64,000 bases of DNA, taken from Pseudomonas haemolytica. Lineage in GTDB: Bacteria > Pseudomonadota > Gammaproteobacteria > Pseudomonadales > Pseudomonadaceae. Where the stretch lies: assembly GCF_009659625.1 (NCBI RefSeq), contig NZ_VOIW01000001.1, forward strand, positions 248,001-312,000. Reading direction: 5' to 3'. Shown one piece after another: positions 16,737 through 25,364 of the stretch (position 1 is its first letter; each line of letters begins with the position of its first letter). The notes under the pieces were generated by a model. That model worked only from the letters and a program-made list of their open reading frames with translations. It had not been told where the DNA came from and did not search any database. A program made the position numbers and the translations under genes.

Positions 16737-19178
16737 CTAACGCTTTATCTCCTTATGGGTAGAAAACGTTGTGCGTATTTCACAACAAAATCGGCCTCGC
16801 GCTTGCGCGAGCCATAGCTCCTCAGGGCAAGGGCGCATTTCCGAGAACTTCACCTGGCTGGCGCTCTGCAGGGCATTGCTGATGCCGTCTAACGACAACG
16901 GGTTATCAAAGTCGAGAAATAAAGGTTTGGGCTCGGAGTCAATCTTGATGAAGGCATAGCGCGGCAACCCCTGGGCTACTGCCCAGGAGCGCCATTGCAA
17001 CGTATGGTCAAGATCGTCGATGGAGGTTTTCAGTTGCGGCAGTTGGTCGCTTGAGAACAACCAGGAAGCCCGTTTGTAGAGCGCGCGCCCCAGCCAGATA
17101 CGGCGCTGATCGTGTTTGGCGACAGCGCTGCCGGCCAGGGCGAAACCGAGGCGATGCAGTGGGGTCGGGTAGACGCAGAGCAAATCTTCGCTGAATTGGC
17201 CCAGGGCATCGATTACCTGCAAGCGTCCATTGGCGTACGTCACTTTTGCCCGGCCGGCGGCAAACTGTTGATGCGCGGCGACGCAACCCCCGCCGGTGGG
17301 CAGTACCAATTGCTGATAGGACGGCAGCAGTGGCCAGTCGATATGGGACCGTTGGTAACTTTCCGGCGAGTCAGCCAGAACCAGCCGCGGACGCTGAAAG
17401 ATCGCCTCTACCTCTTCGTTCACCTGAGTATTGAACGGACCGAAGGGGGCCGCAACGGGCTGGCTGAGGGTATGCACCGCCGGGTGAACTTCACCCACGA
17501 TGATGGCGTAATCGCCTCGGTTGATAGCGTCCACCGATGCACTGGAAAGCAGAAAGTCCGGCGAGTGGTAGTCACTGCCAAACACCTCGAAGTCGGTGAC
17601 GCCCAGTTCGGCATCCAGACGGCTTATCAGGCGTTCGACGTCTGCAGCCCGCAGATGCACATCGAGGTTGTCCGGGAAGCCCTCCAGTTGCTGTGCCCAG
17701 GCATTGTCCAGGCGCTGCTCCAGGTCGATGACAATTCGCGCTTCAATCGCTGGCAATAGTGGAGCCAGTGAGTTGAGCAGGTCGAGAAAATCCACGGGCG
17801 TGCCCGCCAGGGCATTTTGACGCTGCTCCCATACTTCAATGAACGCCTGGTTGAGCTGATGCGCGATGGCTTTGATGAGCCATTGGTGGATTCGCATCAG
17901 TGGCCCCAAGTCATCATTTATCTGCGCGAGCAAGCCTCCACCCAGACTGATAGTCATGTTTCTCGAACAGTCTTCGTACACGGGGTAACGACCGACATAC
18001 ATAGCACCGGTTTCTCGACTGAGGTCGACACCGGCTTCAGCGAGCAGTTGGTTCAGCGTATCCAGGCATTCCGTGCGGCGCTCAAGGTCGCCTATGGCGT
18101 AGTCGCGGCGTGCGTTTTCCAGCTTCTCCAGGCGCAATTGCCAGGTTTGGCGAAAGGCTTCAGGTAGTCGGGCATCTTCCAGCCAGCGTTGCATCTGTTC
18201 TATCGGCTGACGTTCGCGCGGCGATATTCGCCAGCCACGACGCACGATGCGTTTGCTGACCAAGTTTTCCAGCAGGTCGCGCAGGGCGCTGGCTGGCGTG
18301 TCCGCACTGGCGTTCAACAACCCGCGAAATGTCGGCGTGCCATCGCCTGGGTTGTTGACGTAGGCCAATACCTGCGCGGTTGGCGGGCTCAGGTGCTGCT
18401 TTTTGCCGATCGGCATGAACAAGGTCTGTTCTTGCAGGTAGCAACCCGTGTTGAGTTGCAATGGCATGCAGTCGAGGGCAGGGCATTGCTGGTTGATTTG
18501 ATCGACCAGACGTTGTACTGCCCAGTTTTCGAAAAACGTATGGCGGTCCTTGATCCATGCATCACCGTAAGTGACGTGCATGTTCTCTGCCTGCTGGGGA
18601 TCGAATCGGCCCCAGGCCAGGGGGCCGAAAAAGCTTGAGGTGTCGTTTTTGGCGCAGAAACGCTGGGCATAGCTCCAGCCTAATCGCAGCTTCTGTTTCT
18701 TGCGCGTATCGTTTTTGGCGTACCGGTCGCGAATCAGCTCACGCGTGCGCGTCAATGCGGACGGGTTGGAAATGAACAGAGCCTCGGCGACTGCGTCGTC
18801 ATCCAGAAAGTCGATCAACCCTTGGCGGGTGCGTTCCAGGTAAGCCTGGTATTGCTGGTCTGCCTCTGTGCGTGTTGCGGTCTGTTCCAGTAAGCCATTC
18901 CAGTCGTGTACGGCAGCGGTCAAAGGCTCGCGCAAGGCTTGCGGCAGGTCGGCGATCTGCAGCGTGAGGCCTTCGTTGAGTTTACGAATCAGCTTGCGGC
19001 AGGCTTGGGGTGAGTGGGCATTGGCCGCTTCAAACAGGGTGGCCTTCACCGCTTGCAGTGCGCGAAAACACTGTTCAAAGGCTCCGCAGGCAGGCAGCTC
19101 GGAAAACCCTCCGAGCGCGGTCAGGTGATGAATGGGGAAACCGGTTGAGCGCAGCCAGAAGTAATGTGAGCTTTGCAT
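16737..19178 (-). CDS. Short LanB-like peptide aminoacyl-tRNA ligase (PEARL), TglB-like
   Basis: An 813-residue protein with the lantibiotic-dehydratase N-terminal (tRNA-dependent aminoacylation) domain. Family signatures: RFCAKNDTSSFFGPLAWG at 173-190, matching the LanB R-x-x-x-R-x-T-x-F-G-x-x-A-G region, and GRYPVYEDCSRN at 396-407. Full LanBs are about 1000 residues; the C-terminal elimination domain appears to be absent. That is typical of PEARLs, which add an amino acid from tRNA to a peptide C-terminus. In the P. syringae tgl pathway TglB adds Cys to TglA. Last gene of the operon, 3 nt after the TglI-like gene. Confidence 0.85.
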   Translation of the reverse strand: MQSSHYFWLRSTGFPIHHLTALGGFSELPACGAFEQCFRALQAVKATLFEAANAHSPQACRKLIRKLNEGLTLQIADLPQALREPLTAAVHDWNGLLEQTATRTEADQQYQAYLERTRQGLIDFLDDDAVAEALFISNPSALTRTRELIRDRYAKNDTRKKQKLRLGWSYAQRFCAKNDTSSFFGPLAWGRFDPQQAENMHVTYGDAWIKDRHTFFENWAVQRLVDQINQQCPALDCMPLQLNTGCYLQEQTLFMPIGKKQHLSPPTAQVLAYVNNPGDGTPTFRGLLNASADTPASALRDLLENLVSKRIVRRGWRISPRERQPIEQMQRWLEDARLPEAFRQTWQLRLEKLENARRDYAIGDLERRTECLDTLNQLLAEAGVDLSRETGAMYVGRYPVYEDCSRNMTISLGGGLLAQINDDLGPLMRIHQWLIKAIAHQLNQAFIEVWEQRQNALAGTPVDFLDLLNSLAPLLPAIEARIVIDLEQRLDNAWAQQLEGFPDNLDVHLRAADVERLISRLDAELGVTDFEVFGSDYHSPDFLLSSASVDAINRGDYAIIVGEVHPAVHTLSQPVAAPFGPFNTQVNEEVEAIFQRPRLVLADSPESYQRSHIDWPLLPSYQQLVLPTGGGCVAAHQQFAAGRAKVTYANGRLQVIDALGQFSEDLLCVYPTPLHRLGFALAGSAVAKHDQRRIWLGRALYKRASWLFSSDQLPQLKTSIDDLDHTLQWRSWAVAQGLPRYAFIKIDSEPKPLFLDFDNPLSLDGISNALQSASQVKFSEMRPCPEELWLAQARGRFCCEIRTTFSTHKEIKR

Positions 19179-19181
19179 GAT

Positions 19182-19970
19182 TCAGGCCGGCATCCTTATT
19201 GCGTTGAGTTGATGCAGCTTGCCAAGCACTGCAAGATCATCGCCGTTGTGGGGGGCATGCGATGCCAGATCCTCAAGCAACCGTGGCTGTTCCAGGTCGG
19301 CGTAAAGGCGTGCCGCCTGCGGGCTGATGAGCGTGAATTTGTGCCGAGCCTCGGGGTTGGGTAAATACACCAGGATGTGCTGACAGGCCGGTTCCAGCGG
19401 CCCGCGTCCCAGTTGGGTCTTATCGCGCAGCCAGTGTGAGAGCGCAAAGCGGCTATGGTGAAGGCGGGCCTGGGCGGTACGTTGATAACGACCAGGTACC
19501 GGAACGGCGACGTCCATCAACCCGGTGTATAAATGAACGCACTCGCGTTCAAGCCCGATCAGGTCCCGGATCTCGGGATGATCGGCCAGCTCCTGGCGTT
19601 CCAGTAAGAATTCCAGTACCGCGTCGCAATAGCCATACACCCTTGGCCCAAAGTCGAACCAGTCGTGTTCGCGCAAAAACGTCCGGGAGAGTGTGGGTAG
19701 ATCCAATCCGATGTTGATCAGCGCGCGCAAGGTCAGCGGGGCGCCGGTCTCCAGCGCATTGGTAAAGGAGTTGACCAGGCGGAACTGGTAGTTTTCGACG
19801 AACCACTTCACGCGGTCGAACTGGCCGGCATAGGCTTGCAGAATCGTGCGTTCATCCTCAGGAAAATGTTGCAGCCATTGCGTTGCTCCCTGCGCCTGGA
19901 ACAACTGTTGCTGCAAGGTTTCATCGCGCAGCAGACGCCGCCAAAGCTTCCAGACCTGCTCAGCATCCAT
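19182..19970 (-). CDS. TglI-like partner protein of the DUF692 oxidase
   Basis: A 262-residue soluble protein without catalytic motifs that I recognise. Its N-terminus (MDAEQVWKLWRRLLRDETLQQQLF) and its position, overlapping the DUF692 gene by 11 nt, match the partner subunits of MNIO enzymes (TglI, comparable to MbnC). These hold the peptide substrate and are needed for activity. Assignment rests on context plus length more than on motifs. Confidence 0.72.
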   Translation of the reverse strand: MDAEQVWKLWRRLLRDETLQQQLFQAQGATQWLQHFPEDERTILQAYAGQFDRVKWFVENYQFRLVNSFTNALETGAPLTLRALINIGLDLPTLSRTFLREHDWFDFGPRVYGYCDAVLEFLLERQELADHPEIRDLIGLERECVHLYTGLMDVAVPVPGRYQRTAQARLHHSRFALSHWLRDKTQLGRGPLEPACQHILVYLPNPEARHKFTLISPQAARLYADLEQPRLLEDLASHAPHNGDDLAVLGKLHQLNAIRMPA

Positions 19971-20874
19971 GCGCCAGCTCCCGTGCAGGTTGGGTGTAAT
20001 GATTCCAGATTTTCTGTGCTCGCCGGACGTCGGTGACGATCATGTGTTCGTCATTGGCATCCATTACCCGGGTGAGCGCATGGTGGGCCTGCCCTTGATA
20101 TTCCAGGATGATCGCCGAAGGTCGGGCCCGTGACATCAGTTCTTCGTACAGGTCCCAGACAGGCTCGGGCACGCTGGTGTCATGCCAGTCGTGATAAAGC
20201 CCCTCGTGCCAACTGCCCCCGGCCAGGTGCACCGAGATCACCTTGTCCAGCGGCAAGGTATCCAGGTAGTCACGCAGGTCGAAATCCTTGAGGTTCAGGT
20301 GGTTGGTGTAGATGTTGTGCAGGTCCAGGTGCAGAAACGTACCGGACTGCTGCACCAGCCGGGCGAGAAACTCGGCTTCGCGCATTTCTGCGCCTGGGCA
20401 TTGCAGATAATAGGCTGCGTTTTCATGGGCCAGCGGCATCCCATAGTGCATTTGCAACGCCTTGGCCCGTTCGGCACAGCGCAGTACTTCGGCGTTGGAG
20501 AACTGCAGGGGGCTGCTCCAGATATCCAGCCATGAGTTATCGCCATAAAAGCAATGATTGGCCACCCACGGGCTGTTCAACATCTTCGCCAGGGGTACAT
20601 GGCGCTGCACCGCCGCAGTTTGCTCCAAAGGGCTGAAACCAAAGTCGCAGCCGTAATTGGAGTGCGCCAATAACGTGAACTTCTCGGCCAGCCGCTCCAT
20701 CATCGCTCTGGCCGCCGGCTTGATGATCTGCGGACCGTCCATGGGCGCCATGATGTTATCGAGCAGGATTTCCAGGACATCGACTTCAATGTCCTCGAAG
20801 GGAAACCAGTCAAGGATCTCGGGGTTGTACTGAATGCCCACGCCAATCGGGTCGGGCTTAACGAATTGAGTCAT
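19960..20874 (-). CDS. DUF692 multinuclear non-heme iron oxidase (MNIO), TglH-like
   Basis: A 304-residue TIM-barrel enzyme of the MbnB/TglH family. Likely metal ligands are spread as expected: His71 (LLAHSNYG), His107, Glu151 in HENAAYY, His182/Asp184/His186 in HLDLHNIYTNH, His216 in HLAGGSWHEG and Glu258 in LEYQGQ. With its partner it would oxidise the added C-terminal Cys and excise the beta-carbon to give 2-mercaptoglycine, as TglHI does. ATG 20874 has AGGG 7 nt upstream; a start at 20976 would overlap the peptide gene and prepend unrelated sequence. Confidence 0.88.
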   Translation of the reverse strand: MTQFVKPDPIGVGIQYNPEILDWFPFEDIEVDVLEILLDNIMAPMDGPQIIKPAARAMMERLAEKFTLLAHSNYGCDFGFSPLEQTAAVQRHVPLAKMLNSPWVANHCFYGDNSWLDIWSSPLQFSNAEVLRCAERAKALQMHYGMPLAHENAAYYLQCPGAEMREAEFLARLVQQSGTFLHLDLHNIYTNHLNLKDFDLRDYLDTLPLDKVISVHLAGGSWHEGLYHDWHDTSVPEPVWDLYEELMSRARPSAIILEYQGQAHHALTRVMDANDEHMIVTDVRRAQKIWNHYTQPARELAHGC

Positions 20875-20902
20875 GGGTTGCCCTGTCAGGCGAAAGAAGG
20901 GG

Positions 20903-20927
20903 CTTCCCCGGCTGCATGCCGGGGAAG
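20903..20927 (-). terminator. Hairpin between carrier-peptide gene and downstream enzyme genes
   Basis: CTTCCCCGGC (20903-20912), loop TGCAT, GCCGGGGAAG (20918-20927): a perfect 10-bp stem 11 nt after the peptide stop and 28 nt before the DUF692 start. On the minus strand it is followed by CCCCTTCTTTCG, not a strong T-run. It could be a partial terminator or a 3'-end stabiliser that keeps carrier peptide in excess over enzymes. Confidence 0.65.
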
Positions 20928-20938
20928 GTTTGGAACAG

Positions 20939-21088
20939 TCAGGCAAAAACCTTGCTCTCGATGACTTCGATGTCATCCAGGTCGAACTCCTCGAACAGCG
21001 CCTCTTCGGTAGCTTGGGGCGCGGGAACGGATGCGTTTTCGACGGGCAGGTCGTTATTGACGATCGGGGTGGTTGGAGATTGAGTCAT
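20939..21088 (-). CDS. TglA-like carrier (scaffold) peptide, 49 residues
   Basis: A small gene between the M50 protease and DUF692 genes. The 49-residue product is very acidic (11 Asp/Glu, one Lys), has no cysteine and ends in LFEEFDLDDIEVIESKVFA. Absence of Cys plus a PEARL nearby fits a carrier to which Cys is added post-translationally, as for P. syringae TglA. GAGGA, formed partly by the preceding stop codon, lies 8 nt before ATG 21088, and the gap to the protease gene is 10 nt. The leader-like acidic helix (FEEFDLDDIEVIES) is a likely binding segment. Confidence 0.85.
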   Translation of the reverse strand: MTQSPTTPIVNNDLPVENASVPAPQATEEALFEEFDLDDIEVIESKVFA

Positions 21089-21098
21089 GGCACTTTCC

Positions 21099-22241
21099 TC
21101 AGGGGTGGTTGAATAGGCGGATCACAGTGAAGGCCGTGAAGCACCAGGCGATGACCCATCCCAGGCAGGTCAACACACAGGTGCTCCAGTAGAGTCTGCG
21201 CAGCTGTGGGGAGACCGGCTCCGGCGCTGCGCGGCGCGAGCGCCGCACATAATTGAACGCTCGCTGGCGCAAGCGTGGCTGCTCCAGGCATTCGATAATT
21301 GCCAGGTAGGTGTCGCCATTGAAGATCGGGAGCAGGGTCGGTATCAGGGAAATGAACGACGCTACGACCATCACCACGAACAGCGCGGGGAAAACGCCTT
21401 GGGCATCTCGGTACAACGCCCACAGGACGATCCCGGCACCGGCGTACATCAGGCTGACCATCGGGCCTGCCAGGATGGTGATGACGCGTTGATTCAGGGG
21501 AAGTTGCGACCACTGTTTTTGCACTGGACGTACCCAGCCTGTGGCCAGTAGCAAGTAGATACCAATGCCGAAATCGTTGACTTTGACGCCATAATGTCGA
21601 CATGCCATGGCATGGCCAAGCTCATGCAGGGCAATGGACGTGATGATGACGGGGAAGTGCCAGATCAACCAACGGTAGCTGTGCACATAGGTCGCGGCAG
21701 CGTCAGCCATGAACGCGTCAAAGTGCATACCCAGGTAAACGAAACTCGCCAGCGCCAACACCAGTAGCGGCACATTAAAGGTCGCGCGACAACACCATGG
21801 AGCCCACCGGTAAAGGTGATCGAGCAACGGCTGCGGGTTGGTCTTCACAAGGTTGATCAACAAGTGTTCTTTCAGCGGGCCATAGGTGATACCCGTGGCC
21901 GGGTCGCGCAAGTTACTTTTATGAGCCGTGTGCTCGCTGCTCAGCAGTTTCAGGTTGAGCAACTTGCGCTCGAATTGCACCAGCTTCTCGGGACTGATCT
22001 TCATTCGGTGACGGGCAAGGGCTGAGGCCATGATGTCGGAGTGGCTGCTGTGGCCATCGAATAGCAACGCGAGGGAGTACTCGGCCTTGCCCAGTTCAAA
22101 ACCGAGGTCCGAAGACGGGTCATAGAGTTGGTAACGTTGCACGGCGCTATCGGCTGCCGGCGGTGTCACGATCAGGTCATTTCTGAAACAGGCATGGGCT
22201 GGCGCTGCAAGCTTCCTGGTCGCATAGGCTGAGCTGCTCAT
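21099..22241 (-). CDS. M50 (site-2) metalloprotease with PqqD-like N-terminal domain, TglG-like
   Basis: A 380-residue membrane protease. Residues about 35-102 (from QLYDPSSDLGFELG to FERKLLNLKLL) look like a PqqD/RRE-type peptide-binding winged helix. TM segments follow, with the zinc motif HELGH at 206-210 and a distal PIFNGD (Asp310) as the likely third ligand. In the tgl pathway TglG releases the modified amino acid and regenerates the carrier. ATG 22241 overlaps the methyltransferase stop as ATGA; a GTG at 22256 is the alternative. Confidence 0.82.
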   Translation of the reverse strand: MSSSAYATRKLAAPAHACFRNDLIVTPPAADSAVQRYQLYDPSSDLGFELGKAEYSLALLFDGHSSHSDIMASALARHRMKISPEKLVQFERKLLNLKLLSSEHTAHKSNLRDPATGITYGPLKEHLLINLVKTNPQPLLDHLYRWAPWCCRATFNVPLLVLALASFVYLGMHFDAFMADAAATYVHSYRWLIWHFPVIITSIALHELGHAMACRHYGVKVNDFGIGIYLLLATGWVRPVQKQWSQLPLNQRVITILAGPMVSLMYAGAGIVLWALYRDAQGVFPALFVVMVVASFISLIPTLLPIFNGDTYLAIIECLEQPRLRQRAFNYVRRSRRAAPEPVSPQLRRLYWSTCVLTCLGWVIAWCFTAFTVIRLFNHP

Positions 22242-23155
22242 GGCTGAGCCCACCACGCGTGCAGGCGCGGCCTATAGGTTTCCACCAGCGCTTTGCGGCC
22301 TTGAGCCTTGACGTCGGCCAGGCGCTCGTCCGTGCGCTGATGACTGGCGCGGCCCAGCACAAAAACCGCCCCAGGGCGGGTTGGGCCGCAGACGGGTTCA
22401 TGGGTGGTGCGGATCGGTTCCCAGCCATGTTTACACATCAGGTGTTCGATGCTGCTGGCGCTGAGGTAGCGTCGATGGTTATGGGTCAGGAAGCCCTGTT
22501 CGAGGCCGTAGCCCAGGGCGCGGCCCTCAATCAACAACAACCCATCGTCCGCACTGGCCTGCCGGCACAATTGCATGACCTGATTGACGTCATGGACATG
22601 TTCCAGTGACCCATTGATGATGATCAGGTTGTATTCGCCAGTGGGGCTCATGTGCTCAGCGCCCACCAGGTCGATGTCCAGGCCGATCCTCTTGCCGTAT
22701 TCCACATAGGCACGGTCGGGATCATTGCCTCTGACCGCCCAGCCATGTTTGGCAAACGGGATCATCAACCCGCCCGCGGAACAACCGACGTCGAGCATTT
22801 TGCCTGTGGCGGGAAGTAGCTCTTTGAGGTACCGATACAGGTGTTCTCCGCGGCGTACCTGGTCAAGAAAAAACGCGCGCTCCGGTTCTGAATTGCCGAA
22901 CAGGCTCAGGCGGTAAAACTTGTCGTAGTAAGCGTTATAGAAGGCTTCCTCGAAGCGGTATTGCTGAAAAATATGCCCGCATTCCTGGCAACCCAGTACA
23001 GGCAAGTCTACCGCCTGCTCGCCCGGCCCATGAACGCTGTGCAATAGCACCCAGTGTTGTTTGGAGTTGCACAGTTCGCAGTCCATCTTGTGCGCGCGAA
23101 AAGTGTCAGGCATTTGCAAGCGTTGTAAGTATTTTTGTTCTATAGGTGTGCTCAC
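22238..23155 (-). CDS. Zinc-ribbon class I SAM-dependent transferase, TglF-like
   Basis: A 305-residue enzyme with paired CxxC motifs (Cys26/29 and 56/59, CELC and CQEC) and a Rossmann SAM motif LDVGCSAGG at about 121-129. With a carboxy-SAM synthase encoded next to it, it is the likely carboxymethyltransferase that alkylates the peptidyl mercaptoglycine thiol. AGGA 7 nt before GTG 23155 favours this start; ATG 23194 would overlap the upstream gene by 26 nt. An ordinary methyltransferase cannot be excluded. Confidence 0.72.
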   Translation of the reverse strand: MSTPIEQKYLQRLQMPDTFRAHKMDCELCNSKQHWVLLHSVHGPGEQAVDLPVLGCQECGHIFQQYRFEEAFYNAYYDKFYRLSLFGNSEPERAFFLDQVRRGEHLYRYLKELLPATGKMLDVGCSAGGLMIPFAKHGWAVRGNDPDRAYVEYGKRIGLDIDLVGAEHMSPTGEYNLIIINGSLEHVHDVNQVMQLCRQASADDGLLLIEGRALGYGLEQGFLTHNHRRYLSASSIEHLMCKHGWEPIRTTHEPVCGPTRPGAVFVLGRASHQRTDERLADVKAQGRKALVETYRPRLHAWWAQP

Positions 23156-23168
23156 GATGACATCCTGG

Positions 23169-23921
23169 TCACTTGATGCAGAAAAAACCTTCAAAGCAGA
23201 TGTATTTGAATACCGTGGTTATATCCTTAAAGCCTGCACGGCTTAACAGGTCGATATTTCCGGCGGTGGAGAAGGGTTCAAGGACACCTTTGAGGCTTCT
23301 GGTCTTCGCCAGTATTTCATCGGCGCTATAACCTTGGTCGCGTTTGTAGTCCACGTAGAGACTACTGAGAATGTCCTGAAAGCGCGCATCCGGCCCGCGG
23401 ACTTTCTCGAACATGATGAACGCGCCTCCCCAATTCAATGCTTCGTATATTCGATCAAACAGGGCCTGGCGGATGCGCGGGTGCACGAATTGCACCGTGT
23501 AATAAGCCACGATCAAATCGCTTTTTTGATAATCGAACGTCAGTATGTCATCAGTTACAAAGCTGACATTGGGCTGCGGTGCCGCGCTCAACAGTGTGTT
23601 CGCCTGGCACGTCATCGCATCTTCCACATCGATGCCTACCCACTTTGTCGAGGCGCAGTGGCGTAATGCAAGTTGACGAGTCAGGGTGCCGGTAGAACTG
23701 CCCAGTTCATAACAGGTACTGTCGCTCTTTACAAAAAAGTCGCTGAGTGACAAAACGATTTCATGCCCATCTTTATATCGGGGTACGGACTTTGATACAT
23801 GCGAGTCAAAGTGCTGCGGCGTTGTGCCACCGAAACTCCAGGCCGCATTGCGCGACTCGACACCGTCACCGACGGTTTCATAGGGAAGAGCAGGCGAGGT
23901 CATCAAGGTAGACATGTTCAT
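23169..23921 (-). CDS. CmoA-like carboxy-SAM synthase, TglE-like
   Basis: A 250-residue SAM-dependent enzyme that closely follows CmoA: FDSHVSKSVPRY at 38-49, SAM motif YELGSSTGTLTRQL at 71-84, FEKVRG at 171-176, YVDYKRDQGYS at 189-199 and KTRSL with Arg208, the position of the CmoA Arg that binds the carboxylate of prephenate-derived carboxy-SAM. It would make carboxy-S-adenosylmethionine for the neighbouring transferase. E. coli CmoA modifies tRNA together with CmoB; no CmoB homologue is here, so a dedicated biosynthetic paralogue is likely. Confidence 0.82.
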   Translation of the reverse strand: MNMSTLMTSPALPYETVGDGVESRNAAWSFGGTTPQHFDSHVSKSVPRYKDGHEIVLSLSDFFVKSDSTCYELGSSTGTLTRQLALRHCASTKWVGIDVEDAMTCQANTLLSAAPQPNVSFVTDDILTFDYQKSDLIVAYYTVQFVHPRIRQALFDRIYEALNWGGAFIMFEKVRGPDARFQDILSSLYVDYKRDQGYSADEILAKTRSLKGVLEPFSTAGNIDLLSRAGFKDITTVFKYICFEGFFCIK

Positions 23922-24106
23922 TCACATCCATGCTGGAGAACGTTGAGGTGCGTCACTGTGGCGAGCGCGATGTGAATCGCACTCGACACGTTAGCGTTTG
24001 TTTTTATTGTCCCGGCTGCCCGAGAGAGTTCTTGTTGCCAGGTTGATTGCCGGCCCCGTCTTCGAGGTGCGGCGATAGTTAGTCAGCGTTGAGTGTAATA
24101 ACGCAT

Positions 24107-25318
24107 TTACGCCGTCGCGCCGACCATTGTTCGTCGCCATACAAGACGCGCCAATGTGATCGACCAGTTGCACAGGGCGACAACCAGAATGATATAGAGC
24201 AACGTCGACATGCCATGGTTGACGATGACTTTACCGGCCAACAACGGAAACCCGAACACACCGACAAAGTAGGAGAGACTGAATAACACCAATGATTGAG
24301 CGGTCTGGCCGGCGGGTGCTTCATTGGCTGCCAGTCCGTTTATCACGGAGTAAGTCAGGCCATAACCTACCCCGAGCACAACGGCGGCTAGCAAATACGC
24401 TGCTGAGGAGTGTACGAAGAAAGTGAACATCAACACCGAAACCACCATCAGCGCACTCAACAGGCTGGACATCAGGTAGGGATCACGTTTGACGATATAG
24501 CCTGCGACCAGCAGGCGACAGGAGATCGCTGCGCTCATGAAGCCCAGGAAGAACAGCGAGTAATCGAGATGGTTAAGCGCGGCATAGGAGGTCTGGAAAC
24601 TCGAGAGTCCGCCGAAGATCGCGCCGCCGAGGCCTACCATGATGATGGCAAATACCGCCTTGGAACTCAGCACTGCCTGCGCTGCCCGGGCGCTGATCTT
24701 GCAAACGGTCACCGGCCCAAGGCGCGCTTGTTGCTGCTTGATGTTCGGCCCGAGCAGGAAAAACACCAATCCCCCTGCCAGGCTGGCGATCGCGGCCACT
24801 ACAAACGCCGACTCCACGGAATAGCCCAGCGCCTCGGAGGCTCGCCCGACCAAAGGCCCCGTGCCTATGCCACTCATCATGCTGCCCGACAGCAAGGCAA
24901 AATACTTCACGCGCCGGGCAGGTTCTATGATCATCGCCACGATGATCGGTCCAAGGGTATAGAACACGCCCCATCCGAACCCCAGGATCAAGCCGCTGGC
25001 CAGCAGTGCCACGCCGAAAGCAGGCACGGTTGCGAAGCCCAGGCAAGCCGCTGCCAGTAACACAGCACCCGCTGCGATGGCTCTGGGAGCGCCGATCAGA
25101 TCGGTCAAGTGGCCTGAGAATATGACTGCCAGGAACGTACTGAGCATCGCAACCGAGATGATCGTACCGGCGTCGGACTCGCTGCCGCCGCTTTCCCTGA
25201 GCTTCATTGCCAATAGGAACGTAGTGCCGTAAGACAGGGATAGTAAATAGCTGCCCAGGCAAAACAGGCCGAACAGCCCGTTGCCAGTAGCGTGGCTCGC
25301 GGACGTTTGTGAAGACAT
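24107..25318 (-). CDS. MFS transporter, probable exporter of the operon's product
   Basis: A 403-residue membrane protein with about 12 hydrophobic segments and the MFS loop signature (SGHLTDLIGAPRAIAAG) between helices 2 and 3. AAGGAAAG precedes ATG 25318. It lies between the decarboxylase gene and the carboxy-SAM synthase gene on the same strand, so export or immunity for the small-molecule product is the simplest role; uptake cannot be excluded. A 185-nt gap separates it from the next gene, the largest inside the operon. Confidence 0.8.
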   Translation of the reverse strand: MSSQTSASHATGNGLFGLFCLGSYLLSLSYGTTFLLAMKLRESGGSESDAGTIISVAMLSTFLAVIFSGHLTDLIGAPRAIAAGAVLLAAACLGFATVPAFGVALLASGLILGFGWGVFYTLGPIIVAMIIEPARRVKYFALLSGSMMSGIGTGPLVGRASEALGYSVESAFVVAAIASLAGGLVFFLLGPNIKQQQARLGPVTVCKISARAAQAVLSSKAVFAIIMVGLGGAIFGGLSSFQTSYAALNHLDYSLFFLGFMSAAISCRLLVAGYIVKRDPYLMSSLLSALMVVSVLMFTFFVHSSAAYLLAAVVLGVGYGLTYSVINGLAANEAPAGQTAQSLVLFSLSYFVGVFGFPLLAGKVIVNHGMSTLLYIILVVALCNWSITLARLVWRRTMVGATA

Positions 25319-25364
25319 GGGCTTCTTTCCTTGTGGAATCGAAAGTGATGAGTCGGTAGAGGAA

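Noticed and set aside
20875-20976. Upstream extension of the DUF692 gene to 20976
   Set aside because: It would overlap the carrier-peptide gene and read through the hairpin; the family N-terminus and the AGGG site support 20874.
23991-24173. 60-residue frame between the carboxy-SAM and transporter genes as a second carrier peptide
   Set aside because: It overlaps the transporter gene, is basic and Arg/Asn-rich, has no ribosome site and does not resemble the acidic carrier.
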